The position numbers and the translations under genes are program-made. Under the pieces are notes generated by a model. That model saw only the letters and a list, made by a program, of their open reading frames with translations, made no database searches and had not been told where the DNA came from. A stretch of DNA of 64,000 nucleotides from Opisthocomus hoazin (Eukaryota > Chordata > Aves > Opisthocomiformes > Opisthocomidae), in the NCBI RefSeq assembly GCF_030867145.1, contig NC_134420.1:6995823-7059822 (forward strand), read 5' to 3'. Each line of letters begins with the position of its first letter. Position 1 is the first letter of the stretch. Positions 36,915 through 50,588 of this stretch are shown here, piece after piece.

Positions 36915-39900
36915 ATTCCTTTTCTTCTGGTGAGACTAGGAAGCTCTTCCTGCCTTTTTCTCTCTGGCAGTGGCAGTTTTCTAGGTGTTGAAGCTTATAA
37001 CATGAACCAAGAAGTTTTACTCTCGTAGTACCCAAGGCATTTCCCTTTCTCCTAATACAGAAGCAAAGTGTGCAAATTAGCTGTCACCTTTAAACTGCTT
37101 TTAGTTGACTGGAGTCCTGGTCTGCCCCAGGGTTGGAGGTTCCCACGTGGTACTTGACACAGCCTTGGAACCGCGCTAGCTCATGAGAAGAGCCGGCTCT
37201 GCAGCCGCCTTCTCATTAGTCTTCCTGTTGCCTTCCTTTCCCTGAAAATGCCTCTGTCTGCTGTGAAGGGCCTTGGAAGGATATGGGCTTGGTGTCTTCT
37301 GTAATGACCTGACTGGGACAAGCTCTCACTGGTCAGAATAGGATGTTTAAGGCTGTTCAAGAGGCAGCCTGCTGCTTCTGTGGGTGGGAGGACAGGAAAA
37401 GCAGGAAGGGCTGTAGCTATGTTCTTGGCAGCCTAGCCAGGACTGTGTCATTACAAATAATTAAAAAAAACCTTCCAGGTATGAAAAAAAATTGAAGGCG
37501 ACTTTGCTGTTTTATTTGGAAGACACTTATTTTCCTCTATGTGAAGTGTTCTGCATGGCTCATGAAGTAAAAGGAGACATCTATATATAAATATTATTAG
37601 AAAATGATTTTCATGTTTTGTAAATCACGGTTTGTCATTGCTTTGCATGCTGATGCTTAGAAATGGTTGTCAGCTGAACATTGCTGTCCTTAGAATTAAT
37701 ATATTGTTAGGCTTTTTGTTGAAGTGTGCTTGAAAAAAGCCTTTGTACATTTTTGCTCTTTTTCTCTGTTTAGGGATAGGTTTCTTTCAAATAGATTATC
37801 AGCCCTGGCAGTTTATTTAGGAGTTCTGTTCTGGTTCCTCCTATTTTCTTTATTTTACACTAATTTATTATTGGTGACTGGAAACAAGATTGCACAGGAG
37901 GAGGAGGCACTGGGACATGACATGGTCTTTCTACTTATGCTAATTTCAAATTTATTATTGTTCTTTATATATCTGACTATAAACAATATGTTATAACCTC
38001 TAGACGAACAAGCGGTTTTTGTAAATGAACTTAAAATGCTAAGTAAATTTTGCATGTGTATAAATATATGTATTAAAAAAATGAGTTTCATGTTGTACAT
38101 AAGGTTTTGTGAAAGTATTTCTGACAAAAGATACTTTAGAGGTGTTCAGCCCCATTACCTTCAACCAAGGTAATTAATTTTTTATGGCTGATGTCAGCAA
38201 GAGCTGTCGGTGTTCAGCCTAGCTGGGGACCTAATCAATTTAAATCCAGAAGAGTGCTATAAAGCTTTGTCATAGCACTGCATAAAATTTTGGAGCCATT
38301 TTCATTGTCTTAGCAAGCTGTGATAGAAAGGCAGATTTTGGTAGTCAGTTTGAGCTAATGATTTGCCTATGTGATGGGATGAAGGAAAGAGTGGACAGTG
38401 AAAAATGTTTTGGAGTCCTGTTAGCGACTGATCTTGTTATGTCTTCTTCAGCATGGATTCTTATTAGGGATAGCTGTTGGATGAGAGCGTGTTGGCTGCG
38501 ATGGCTGGAAGCACATAGATACGAAGTAGAGTTCTTTACTGGGCACTATGGCTGAGGACCAGAATTCAGAAAAAAAACCCTAAACAAAACCAAACAGACT
38601 ATGCTAGCAAATCTCAAGGATTGAAGCATCCTTGTTTCTGAAGTCCATGTACGGTTGATCCATCTACTCTTCATTAAAACCTTGATATATGTGTTCATTA
38701 GGTGGTAGCCTGCTGTTTAATCAGTATTTTCCCTAGTCAACATCATTCTCGCACCTCTACGTATTTTGATTTTGGTCTCTAGGTTCACACACTGAGCTGA
38801 GTGGTTAGAATGGGCTTTATAGTCAGGTTTCACTCTTCCTGAACTCTGCTTCTGCCAAACTGGATGGTATTAATGTTGACTGGTGCTAATGCTGATAAAT
38901 TTGGAAAATACTGAAGATGGTGTAAGTTATTTTCCCTTTTACCGCAAGAATCCTGACCTTGTGACGTGATCCATCGCTGCATGTACGCCAGTGAAACTGC
39001 TGGATTTTTGTCTGGGAGCACATTAAGTGCTTTTCTGGATAGGTTTAAAATGATTCTTCCTTGCAGGTCTGAGCTGAGGGGAGAGTATTATATTAAACAA
39101 ATATCATTGCTTATGATACCATTGCATTGCTTATTTATAAGTCTTTCTTTAACAAAAGTATGCAAAAGTAAACTCAAGTAGGTATATGAGTCCTTGTGTT
39201 GACTGAAATGGGTTAACTGCAAAATGTGAATTTTGCAATTTCACTAGTGCAAGCTGTCCATACTACTATATTCACCTTTTTTCTACTCCCTTAAAAATTA
39301 AAGCATTTTTCTTTTTTTTCCCTTTTTTGCACTAAGGTATGTAGAAATAATGTCCAAATCCTAAAATGGAAGTAGTAATTTTAAAAGGCCAGTAATTACC
39401 TATAGAAAAGCTTTCAGTGGATTTAACAGAGGCTCTGATTTTGTGTTGGCTATAACTCCTCTACATTTAATTACACAGAATACAAAATAATATTAATAAT
39501 TCTAAAAGCAATGCTCTAAGAGCAAAAGTGAGGCAAGTTTTGCAGTGGTAGAGATAACATCTTTTATTAGCTAGCATAATTAGAAAAGTTAGGCAAGCTT
39601 CTAAGGATGTAAGAACTTCTTGTAAATCTGAAATAAAAGCTGCAAACTTCAAATGTAAATTAAGAAATTGCTGTGAGATTAATAACATCTATTAAACAGG
39701 GTCCACTATCTTGTCTTTCAGATGTTCTAATTGATTTAACTGAATTTTAATTTAATCAGGGTTGTCTTGGTATTTGATAACTGTTATTCCACTGCGATGA
39801 GAAATAGTTACAATTTTATGGTATGGTATTACAAAGCCATGCATGCACACTTGTTTTATTGTAGGAAAGTTTGATGTTAATGAACATAATTTACACAATA

Positions 39901-40685
39901 TTGAATACCTCTTGAATGTCTCCTAACTTTGAGCACGAGTAGTCCTCTCAAATAATGCATGGGACTGCATGTTATGAAATGGAGACTACGTGCGTTGCAC
40001 TATAGTAGTCGTGATAAATGCTAACCTGTAATTTAGGTTGAAACTTTTCTCAGATTGCCTGTCTCCATTTCCTAGGTATGAAATCAAACAGCTGTGGGTT
40101 AATAAAAGTGTCGACTTGGTATTTGCGTGGTTTCAAAGTATGTTTTGCTTTCACAATACCTTCCATTGAATTTTATGCAGTGTCTGCTGACAGCTGTTCC
40201 TTGAACAGTACTCAGAAACTACTTTTTTGATGAGTATTTGAATTTAATATCTGTGAATTGTTCTGCCTGTCCTGTATTCCAGGGTGTTCCCCACAGACAA
40301 CTTCTCCTTGTTGGGTTAAACATGATTCCCCCTCAGCCCTATCATCTTCTTCACCTTTTGTAAATGAATACATTCTCTGTTACAGAATATTCTAACTAAT
40401 AAACAGTGTAGTTGTGTCAACTGTGAATAATTTTTTCTTTTAATGTTTGATAACTGTATAGCCACAGAAAAAAAAAAAGGCAAATTTCCTTGGGAATTTG
40501 ACATGGTATGACATTCCAGCCATTTTGCTGTGCACTCATCTTGTTATAAACTAATTCCGTTTGATGTGACAGCAGTATACTGTATAAAAAAGTGTTGAAT
40601 TCAAAAATTGCCAAGCAGGGCGAGGAACATAAACTTTTATTTTTAAACTGTACTTCAAGTTCATTCTGGAGTCAAATGTATTTTC
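36915..40685. other. Intronic DNA without recognised genes
   Basis: Mostly A/T-rich. A GC-richer patch at about 37100-37440 is noted under findings. A 90-codon plus-strand frame at 37724-37996 is rich in Leu/Phe and would be membrane-like, but it matches no anoctamin segment I know and lies in T-rich DNA, where such frames are expected by chance. Confidence 0.5.
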
Positions 40686-40694
40686 TTGGGCTTT

Positions 40695-40802
40695 CTAATG
40701 TCCTCACTATCAGGACATGGTTTAGCAGGCATGGTGGTGTTGGGTTGATGATTGGACTGAATGATTTTAGAGATCTTTTCCAGCCTTAATGATTCTATGT
40801 TC
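40695..40802 (+). mobile_element. Short CR1 3' tail
   Basis: GCATGGTGGTGTTGGGTTGA, then TGATTGGACTGAATGATTTT, AGAGATCTTTTCCAGCCTTA and ATGATTCTATG. This is the last 100 or so bases of a CR1 subfamily, with one terminal octamer. Confidence 0.8.
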
Positions 40803-41879
40803 CCCAGGCTTCAGACCATGAAGCTGCCCTGATCTTGTACTGTTAAATTATTTTTTGCAGGATGCTAAAATTACAGAACTTTGAAAATATTTTGAAACAA
40901 AATTTTGAGTGCTTTCCTGGTCCCCAGTTGGTGTATGATTCTGTATTAATGAGATGATTAAACACAATCTGTGATACTGATTTTGTGAGATCCTGCAATC
41001 TACTTAAGAAATACATCGATGATTAACTTGATGGTATTTGTACCTCCAAGTTAAAAAGTAATTGCAAGTTCTCCACGTATTTTAAGTTAGATAGTGAGAC
41101 AATTCCTTGTTTAAACATGGTGTTTAAGAAGAGGGACTGCGTGCTTATTTTAAATTTATACTTTGCAGTGGCCGTAATTTTATTTTATGTAATGCAAAAC
41201 CAGTGAAGCTAATACTCTTCGGCCTGTAGCGATTGTGGAGAACATGTTTTATGAGACATTTTCAGTCCTCCTACCTATAATGACAGTCTGTGGCAGCAAC
41301 ATGTACCTAAAAACAGGCTTGCCTTCCTGTAGACCATAGTGACTACCACCTCTGGCTTTCAGCATGGTCCTGTAGCTTCTTGCTGTAGAGCTTCCTTGCT
41401 ACCCAGGAAGGGTGGAATTAACTTAAGTGAAAGGTTATATGGCCTGTGCTAAGTGGGACGTCAGACTATGGTCTTTTTTATAAGAAAAATGTAAAATCTG
41501 TAACTTACTCTTAAAAGGTGGAGTAATATGCATGACAAGTTCAGCAGGATGCTTCTTGGGTGGTAAAAATACAGTACAAGGATAAGATCGGTCTTTGGAG
41601 CTGGATCCTGTTACCTTATGTGTCTTCAGCAGAAGGGCGTTATCAGGGAAGACCTTTTATCACTCATCATTTCTTGTGTGTGTATGTGTACTAAGACATG
41701 TATGCTGCAGGATGCAGTTCTGCAGCCTCTGCTGAACCTGTTACAAATCACATCTTTTTCTACCAGAGGCACTGAGTTGGTTGGAAGGAAGTTCCAACTT
41801 TCTGTGAGAGCAGATGCAGTGGATATTAAAGTGGATATTAAACAGCAGGCTACCACCTAATGAACTCATATATCAAGGT

Positions 41880-43352
41880 TTTTAATAAAGAGTAGATGGA
41901 TCAACCATATGTGGACAGGAGAGTTGCCCAAGGACTGGAGAAAAGCCAACGTCACCCCAATCTTCAAAAAGTGCAAGAAGGAGGATCCAGGGAATTACAG
42001 CCCGGTCAGCCTTACCTCCGTCCCAGGAGAGATGATGGAGCAACTCATTCTAGAGATCATCATCAAGCAAGTGGACGAAAAGAAGGTTATCAGGAGTAGT
42101 CAACATGGATTCACCAAGGGGAAATCATACTTGATCAATCTGATAGCTTTCTACGATTGCAGGCTTGGCTGGGTAGATGAGGGGAGACCAGTGGATGTTG
42201 TCTACCTTGACTTCAGCAAGGCTTTCAACACAGTCTCCCATAATATCCTCCTAGGGAAGCTCAGGAAGTATGGGCTAGATGAGTGGTCGGTGAGGTGGAT
42301 TGAGAACTGGCTGAATGGCAGAGCTCATAGGGTTGTCATCAGCTGCACTGAGTCTAGTTGGAGGCCGGTAACTAGTGATGTCCCCCAGGGGTCAGTACTG
42401 GGCCCAGTCTTGCTCAACTTAATCATCGATGACCTGGATGAAGAGTTAGAGTGTACCCTCAGCAAGTTTGCTGATGACACCAAACTGGGAGGAGTGGTGG
42501 ATACACCAGAAGGCTGTGCTGCCATTCAGCGGGACCTGGACAGGCTGGAAAGCTGGGCAGAGAGGAACCTGATGAGGTTCAACAAAGCCAAATGCAGGGT
42601 CCTGCACCTGGGGAGGAACAACCTCATGCACCAGTACAGGCTTGGGGCGGACCTACTGCAGAGCAGCTCTGTGTAAACAGACCTGGGTGTCCTGGTGGAC
42701 GACAGGTTAACCATGAGCCAGCAGTGTGCCCTGGTTGCCAAGCAGGCCAGTGGGATTCTGGGGTGCATCAAGAAGAGTGTGGCCAGTAGGTCAAGGGAGG
42801 TGGTTCTTCCTCTCTACTCTGCCCTGGTGAGGCCCCATCTGGAGTACTCTGTCCAGTTCTGGGCTCCCCACTTCAAGAAAGATGAAGAGCTACTGGAGAG
42901 AGTCCAGTGGAGGGCTACGAGGATGGTGAGGGGACTGCAGCATCTCTCCTGTGAGGAAAGGCTGAGGGAGCTGGGGTTGTTTAGCCTGAAGAAGAGAAGG
43001 CTGAGAAGGGATCTTATAAATGCCTATGAGTATCTCAAGGATGGGTGTCAGGATGATGGGGCCAAGCTCTTTTCAGGGGTGCCCAGTGACAGGACAAGGG
43101 GCAATGGGCACAAACTGAAGCAGAGGAAGTTCCTTCTGAACATGAGGAAGAACTTCTTCCCTCTGAGGGTGACGGAGCCCTGGAACAGGGTGCCTAGGGA
43201 GGTTGTGGATTCTCCTTCTCTGGAGATATTCAAGACCCGCCTGGACAAGGTCCTGTGCAGCCTGCTGTAGGTGACCCTGCTTTGGCAGGGGAGTTGGACT
43301 AGATGATCCCCAGAGGTCCCTTCCAACTCCTACCATTCTGTGTGATACTATG
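41880..43352 (+). mobile_element. CR1 LINE, 5'-truncated, largest copy in the window
   Basis: About 1.47 kb in the sense orientation of ANO3. It holds the reverse transcriptase and C-terminal part of ORF2 (41909-43270, one stop inside) and a short 3' untranslated part with GGTCCCTTCCAACTCC, ending ATTCTGTGTGATACTATG, a degenerate version of the terminal octamers. A complete CR1 is about 4.5 kb, so the 5' untranslated region, ORF1, the endonuclease and the first part of the reverse transcriptase are missing, as usual for CR1. The 3' 185 bases closely match the fragment at 5.8 kb. It is immobile by itself. Confidence 0.97.
41909..43270 (+). pseudogene. CR1 ORF2 reverse transcriptase, truncated, one in-frame stop
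   Basis: One reading frame runs the full length apart from a single TAA at 42674-42676, between QSSSV and [16 protein letters not shown]. Before the stop (255 codons) the non-LTR reverse transcriptase is clear: [12 protein letters not shown] near the start, then a QHGFTKGKS block, [18 protein letters not shown] with catalytic Asp at residue 101 (42209-42211), [11 protein letters not shown], and the catalytic box FADD at residues 187-190. After the stop come the thumb and C-terminal segments, ending [12 protein letters not shown]. No frameshift is seen, so the copy is young or was inactivated mainly by 5' truncation. The family copies RNA into DNA by target-primed reverse transcription. This copy lacks the endonuclease and N-terminal fingers and should be inactive. 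Confidence 0.95.
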
Positions 43353-43997
43353 AGTAGTAACAAAATAATGGTTAAAGTGTACTTGCATTTGGGTTTGAAA
43401 TAGAGAAATAAAAACTATGAAATTACAGAGATTGCTCATATAGAACATAAAGTTATAAAGCATTAATAAAAGACATTATTCTTGATCTATTGAAAGACAT
43501 TATTTATGAAAAGAAAAAATACCTTGCAGTAATACTGAAATCTAAACCAAGTGCAAAGATAAATATAGAAGAATTGCGTAGTTCTGTACATTTTGCTGAA
43601 TTGTGTTTGTTGAAAGGATATCATTTTATCCTTAACTCATAGGCTTTGAAAGAGCACTGGTAAATTTTTTTTCAGATATTTAACCTTTAGAGTTTTTAAG
43701 CGCTTTAGTAATGATCTCAACTTTTCCCCTGTAATTTAGGAAAATGATAAAATTACAGATTTTTAAAATAGCTCTCTACACCTCCACAGCATGTCTCAAG
43801 ACACATTGAGCTGTCGACGTGGGCCTAACGTTCAGGTAGCTGACTTGAGTTTGGTACAAAGGTTGCTGAAGGAGGCTGAAGAAAGCCATCTAATTAGCAG
43901 GCTTTTCTTTGTATCTTGCTCTAAGGGGGCTTTGTCACATGCTAAATCTCATCAGTCAGGGAAAGCTAACAGGGAGCTACACCGCAGCTGGTAGAGG

Positions 43998-44012
43998 AAA
44001 AAAAAAAAAAAA
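43998..44012. repeat. Poly-A run
   Basis: Fifteen consecutive A. No recognisable retrotransposon body precedes it. Confidence 0.9.
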
Positions 44013-47000
44013 TCACTCAGTTCTTCAGCATCACCAGCTGTAGTGACTGGCAGACAAATTCTCAGGCAAGCAATAACTGCACAGCAATGAACTGCCAACA
44101 CGGGAGGAATATGGATTTCGGATACGGCCTATGAGCAATAAAATCACATCTCTGTTTCAGTGCGTGCAAACAAATGTGTGAGAACAAAAACTGGATTTTA
44201 CTTTCATAGGGACAAACTGGCAGCTGGGTTTAAGGAGAATCTAGTGTTCTAGGTGTCGCAACTCATTGATGCTTCTGGGTCTCTTATCAACTTGCGCTGC
44301 GCCTCTTGGTCAGCCTTTGTGCGTTTGGCTGTCTGTAACCTCAGACATGAAGTCATCCATTTCTGCGTCTTACTGAAAAGCATTTTGGAGAGAAATGTAT
44401 GTAGCTCTGCTTCTGAATAGTGTCATGTGATACTGGGGTTTGATTCTGTCACTGATGTTGACTTTATGCAACAAATGTGTCGGTTACAGAGCTTCCATTT
44501 TAAAAAGCTTGGGAGTCACAGTAGATTTTCACAGTGAAATGTTGACCTATTTAATAAGCAAATTAAAAAAATGTGGTCTTAGGGCTTCTGAGCTTGCTTT
44601 ATCGTGTAAGGATTTAGAACAATCTAAATCTTGGTCCAGATGGAGCTACAATCTATCTAATGGAACATGAACATAGTGCATTTAGCAGTATTGAGCAGGA
44701 ATTTCTGTTCCTTCATTTTCCAAAGCATTTCATACGGAGCAAGAGTAGCATTACCCATACTGGATGGAGGATACCGACATCTTTGGTTCAGAAAAATGGA
44801 AGTCTTGTCTGGCTGAGGCTCCTTAGGAGAACTTGTCTGCACAGTAAGCTTTGCTAATGTTATTGTTGTGTACCACGTTTTTCAGTAATGAGATGACTGT
44901 GAAAAAGATGTCTTTTTTTTAATTACAGACATTATTAATACGAAATAACGGTTTTCATAAGGTGGTTAATTGGTGTAGCCGTTAGTAATGCCGGATGTTA
45001 AGGTCCCTTTAGGGCTTCAGATCCTTGATGTTAACCTTACAGGCAGTGTTTTTAAAGTAGTAGCAAAATACATGATCCTTTTCTGCAAAAATTTTTTAAG
45101 ACTTAAAAATGTAACCTAAGCATTTCAGATAACCCTGTGACAGTATTACCAGAGCAGCTGAAAAGCAAACTGCCAATATACAGGGTTCTTAAATTTAAAA
45201 ATACGTCAGATTGAATTCTCTCAAGACTAAACTTCTTTGTTTATCTACAGTGTAGGTGCTTTCATACGTAGGAGTAGTTTCAACTACCTACGAGGGCATG
45301 CACTCTGCAGTCTCATCAGTGTCATTCTCAGGAATCTGTACTAATTATGCGTGTGACTGGGTGCTGCAACTCGGTCTGTTTGGTGCATCTTATTTACTTT
45401 TTTTGTCAGAAAAATTGGATACCAATAGAAATAACTCAGCAAGTTACTGAAGCAAAATTGTTGCTTTTTTCACAAAATAAGTGGATGAATGGTATCTTTG
45501 ATGCCAAATGCAATCTCAAGAGGGAGATGATTTGGAACCAGAGGATCTGAAATGCTTGGGGAATTAAATACCTTAATACTTAAATGGATCACTGATGAGT
45601 ATATGGCACAGCTCAAGAAATAATTAAAACCAGTTTTGCTTTTATCTTACCTGCTAGAAGCAGGTAGGAAAGGACCTGAAAATTATTTCCTGTTCATATG
45701 GGAAGAAAAATGGGACAAGTAACTGGAATACACACAATCTGCTGGTCCTTTTCTGGTCACATCTTATAGCAGAAATAAGACTTCAAAATATTTTTTATGT
45801 TTAACCAGTGACAGATAGATATAGTTTTGGGTCTCCTCTTGAGACTTAAAATATGTCCACAATATCATTCGCCTAGGTGCTGAGGACAGTGATTTTGTGC
45901 AAACAGAAGATAGCATCAACGTATCTGTTAAAACCTTGTAAAATGAGCCATTGAAAGCTTGAAGTGTCTACTGGCTTAATCAGCTGAAACATTACATTTA
46001 TATGGGGAAGTATTAATAAAAATTGGAACTGTTTGAGGTTGTCATCCTGCTGGTTGTGCATAAAGTCACAATTCCAGTTATGTAAAGCAAATTAGTCTGG
46101 GCAAAACCCCATCAGAGTAAAATGGAACTGTGGGAGCACTACTGGAACACAGATGGACTGCATTAAGAAGGGAAGTGAAGAGCAATGAAAATAGGATACC
46201 AGTGTAAAATGCAAATAGCTAATAAGGCAGCAAATGTAATGCCAATGGTCAATAGGGTTTAAAGGCAGCATTAAAAAAATCTATTACAAATGAAATAAAA
46301 AGTGAACACAATGCTGGCATAAGGGAAAGAACCCTTATTTGTTACAGAGTGAGGTCATAATAGGCTATTCAACAAAAGTCAAAACAGTAAATATTTCTGT
46401 AGTTGGAATGAAGCAGAAATCACACATCCACTTACGCGATGCTGTGCGAGGAATAGAAAGTTTAGCTTTTGTAACAAAGGATGACATTAGAGAGCTGTTA
46501 AAATATTTTTGAATCAGCCAGCTTGGTTAATTTAGGCTCAAGATTCCATTTAGATCAATTAACTGGGTTAATGTGGACTTTTTATTTAGGCAATGGATGC
46601 AAATGGTTGCACAATTGGCTTTATCTATGGTCCAAACCAATGGGATGCAAACCAGCTTCAGTCTGAAAGCTGGGCAGATATGGTTGAGGTGGGCCTGCAC
46701 CTTGCCCTTGACAGCGCTTAATGCTTTGGCACACGTGTTATGTTGCCAAAAGCATGTATTGGGTTTTGCAGTAGAGGCTGGCTGTCTGCAGCTGAATTTG
46801 CAGTGCCAATAGCGGGGCCAAGCCAGGCTGCAGGGGGTCTTGCGCTGCTGAGGGTGGGCTGCGTCCTGTGCCAGCGTGAGCAAGTGTGGGGGCACGTTTG
46901 GAGAAGGACTCAGTGAAATAGCTGGCACAGCTTGAGATCTGTGTTTGGTGGGAAGAAAAATATATCACCATGACCAAGGAACGGGTTTAAATATGCAACT

Positions 47001-50000
47001 AAATAAAAGCTAGAATTATTTTTGCTTCAGTATGATGAGTTGGGGAGCTGGGAGGGTACGTTTGGAGTAAAAGGCAGCAACTAGTTGTCTCAATTAGAAA
47101 TATGGTGACATCTACTCTTATGCTTTCTTTTTTAAATTTTTTTTATTTTTCAAATTTTTTCCTGTGTTACGGAAAATGGATTTTCTGGCAATACTTGGAA
47201 CACCCTAGGTAACGAAGCACGGGTGATGGGTGCCACAGGTGCTGGTTGGAACGCGGCCTGCTTTGACAGGTATACAAAGTGTTTTGAGAATGGACACCTT
47301 TAGTTATACCGCACTTTGGGACTTCACCTAGCCTAAGGGAGTAAGATTCAGGAATTCTCACAGTATAGTGGCTGAGACTATGTAATTTCAGTCTTTTGAA
47401 ATTGTGCCTTCATGGTGGGAAAGGCCAGACACTATACTGATGATCTCCCTGCCTAATAGCTTTTCTGGCTTGGCCTCTGCACACAGATGCTTGAGTCTTC
47501 TCATGCTCCAAGTGGTGCTGGCCTTCCCGGTACCCTCTGTGTGCACCTCCTTTGCATTCTACCTTTTGAAATAACATTGTCATCTTTTCTGTGGTAGTTT
47601 TGCAGAATGGAAGATGGATGTTTTAAGTATGTAGACAACTGTTTTGGTGTATCATTCATATATAGTTTTCACCATCTTAATGAAGCTTCACAGGACTTTA
47701 AAGCAAAAAAATAATGTAATAACATCTATCTCAGTATATTTCTAACTGGCTGGCATAATTAAAATACGTAGGTAATGTTTACCATTGCACTGTACTCTTT
47801 TACATCAATCTCAAACAGAATCAGCCTTAGGAAAGAACTTTCCAGCCAGAATTTCTTATATTTGAACTTTGCTATAACGCTGAGTCAGTGAATACCTATC
47901 TGAAGAGCAAAGCGTATTTTCTAAAGTCTAAAGACTGGAAGAGCTTTGGCAATATTGTGTTACACATTCTCTGTAGGTAATCCAGGGAAGTACTGTTAAG
48001 AATAAATGGCAGGCTTCATTCTGTTTTGGATTGTTTTTCAGTTTTCGCTGAAGAGTTTTTCAAATGTATAACTGATATTAATAAAGGCCATAGTAAAGTC
48101 TTGTAAATAAAATAAAATTGATCAGTGAGTGTGTATGTAGAATTTAGAAGAAAGATAAGTATTGCACTAAAGACATGGGAACGGGAGCCAGAAACTTAAT
48201 TATCTTCTGAAATGCCAAAGATTATAACTTTTTTTCCAGAATTTCCAAAGCTATTAAGGATTTTGAGCAGTCAGCAATGCCTGTGCTATGTAAATTTCAG
48301 CAATCCAGTGTCCAAACATAGTATTCCATTAAGAAATAACATTAGTAGTTGGATATCCCCCTGGTTTTAAGGCTTGTGAAATCAAACAGTAATGATGCTG
48401 TCATGCAGAAGGGCTGTACTGTGGGTGTTAGTCGCTAGCTCAGAGAAGGGCACAAATAGTGCTCTGTTTCTGGTTTTATTATTCTATGGTATGGGTGATT
48501 ATCACAGCTCCCTGCATGCCTGAGGGGAACGAGAGATGCTGTGATAACGCTGCAGGGATCACGGCTGTTTTCTGTATGCGGGATGTGACAGAGCGTGGCT
48601 GTTCCTTGCAAACGTACGAGCAAGCTTCTGTATTTCTCCACTGCCTCGTACTATTTTGAAGTCACTGCTGCCGTTCTGCAGCTTTTCCGTCCTTTTTGGT
48701 AAGCATAACCAGACAGTGATCTTCACATGGGCCTCACGTTCATTATCAGAGTAGTACCTTACATAGCATGCTTAAAATGATAACAGAAAAGCTGTAGAAT
48801 CCGAAACAGTGAGCAAAAGTCATAAGTTCTTGCTTGCAGTGGGTTTCTTCTAAGTGTTGAGGCCTTGTCAGGAGGTGTAAGCTGTCTGCCTGTTTGTATT
48901 CTTTGTGGCGCGCACAGCAAATTCACCACAGTGCCTGATGCAGAGCTCCGGAGTGTCTGTCCAGTGCTCTGGTCCCTTGACTTGTCTGTGGAAATCCAGG
49001 TTATGTTATCTAGCCAGTGTCAGAAGTGACTTTCAAAAGAGGGATAGTGTCAGTAGGTTTTTATTGGTTTTGCTCCCCCCCCTCCAAAGAAAGGGTCTTT
49101 CTGACTGATTTAAGAGGACCGTTTTAAAACAAATTTAAAAGCTGGCTGAGACTTATCCCAGACTCAAAACACTAGGAGAGAAATGTGTTCTTGGTGTGTA
49201 AGACACCAAATGCAAATTGCAATCATTCAAATACATTTTTTTTTTTAAACTCTCATTCCAATCTAGATGATGTTTAATGAAATGTTGAAGTTTTGTATCC
49301 CCTAACCAGACAGTATTAATAGCAATCATTTATAATACATCATTACACATCCCATCCATGACATATTTCATCCAATTTCTTGCAAAAACTATGTACCAGC
49401 AAAGTAGGAAGTGTCGATGATTGAGTTCTAAGTGCTGTCTAATACCACATCTCAAACAGATGTATCGTACTTTACTCAGAAGTGTTCCCAGCATACAAAG
49501 TATTCCTTCCCAGACAGTCTCTCACTGCTTTAAATCTAAGCACATAAAAGAACTGTATAGGAGGGCAAGTATAATCATTTGTACAGGTAGTAAGGAATGT
49601 GAACAAAACTGCTTCACTCTTAAGTTATAGGAAAATGCAAGAGGAGAAGGAGTTGCATAATAGCAGCTATAAGTCATGGTAAAGGCAAAGTCTCCTCAGG
49701 GGTGGTATTAACGTTTACAAGAGTAAGAACAGGCTTTAAAGATAATCTGGCGGAGCGCTAAGCACCAGCTCCCATTGTCTTTCTCAAAAGCATGGGCACT
49801 GACCTGTCTTCCAAACAAGAGGTCTTGAAAAATGCATGCATAATTGATCTTAAAAGCCATCCAGAATATATTTCCATTCCAGGTGGAAATGGAGATGTCA
49901 GAGAGTAAATGGGATAAAAGGATACGTCCAGCCTTTCAAAGTTAACCCATGCATTTACTCTTTCCTAGTACTCCTCTGGACATACCCCTCCTCCTCCTAT

Positions 50001-50573
50001 CACCTCAGCAATAATAAAACAAAAATAATAATACCAGAACTCACTTAAGCTGGAAATTCATGAATAAGAAGAAATGTTTGCTTAAACATCTCTGTGTTGG
50101 CTTCACTTGTGATTGTGTTTTCTCCCAATGAACACCCCATTGTAATGTAGTCTTCACCCTCTGTGCTAACACCTGAAGACAGCCGTATGGTCAGACTTCC
50201 TCAGACTTTGAATTCCTTTTCCCAGTCCTTTTCTGATTGCATGCTCGTGTATTAATGCTGTCATGCCTTCACTGGGCATTTGACTGAGCAGAACAATGGT
50301 GGAACGGGGCTGTAAATATAACCAGAATCTGGCTCTTCACTTCTGACTTGCAGAAATTTTCAGAAAATGAGCAGAACTCAAACTGTGAAAGCTCATAGCT
50401 TTCTGGAGCATGTAAATATTCTTTTTTGTAAAAAAAAGCATTTGGAATCTGTCTCAATGGTCCACAATGTTGATTGAGTAGTCCAAGCGGTCCAGAATAA
50501 TACAGCCAATTTCTGAGATCGTGGTTTCCTGTCTCAGATTTTGCTGGAATAGGCTGCCTCTGTGCGACAACGC

Positions 50574-50588
50574 TTTTTTTTTTTTTTT
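50574..50588. repeat. Poly-T run
   Basis: Fifteen consecutive T flanked by ACGC and AACGC. Confidence 0.9.

Noticed and set aside
37724..37996. Leu/Phe-rich 90-codon frame that could suggest a membrane exon of an anoctamin
   Set aside because: T-rich DNA gives such frames by chance. It lacks anoctamin signature residues and has no matching acceptor/donor pair in phase.
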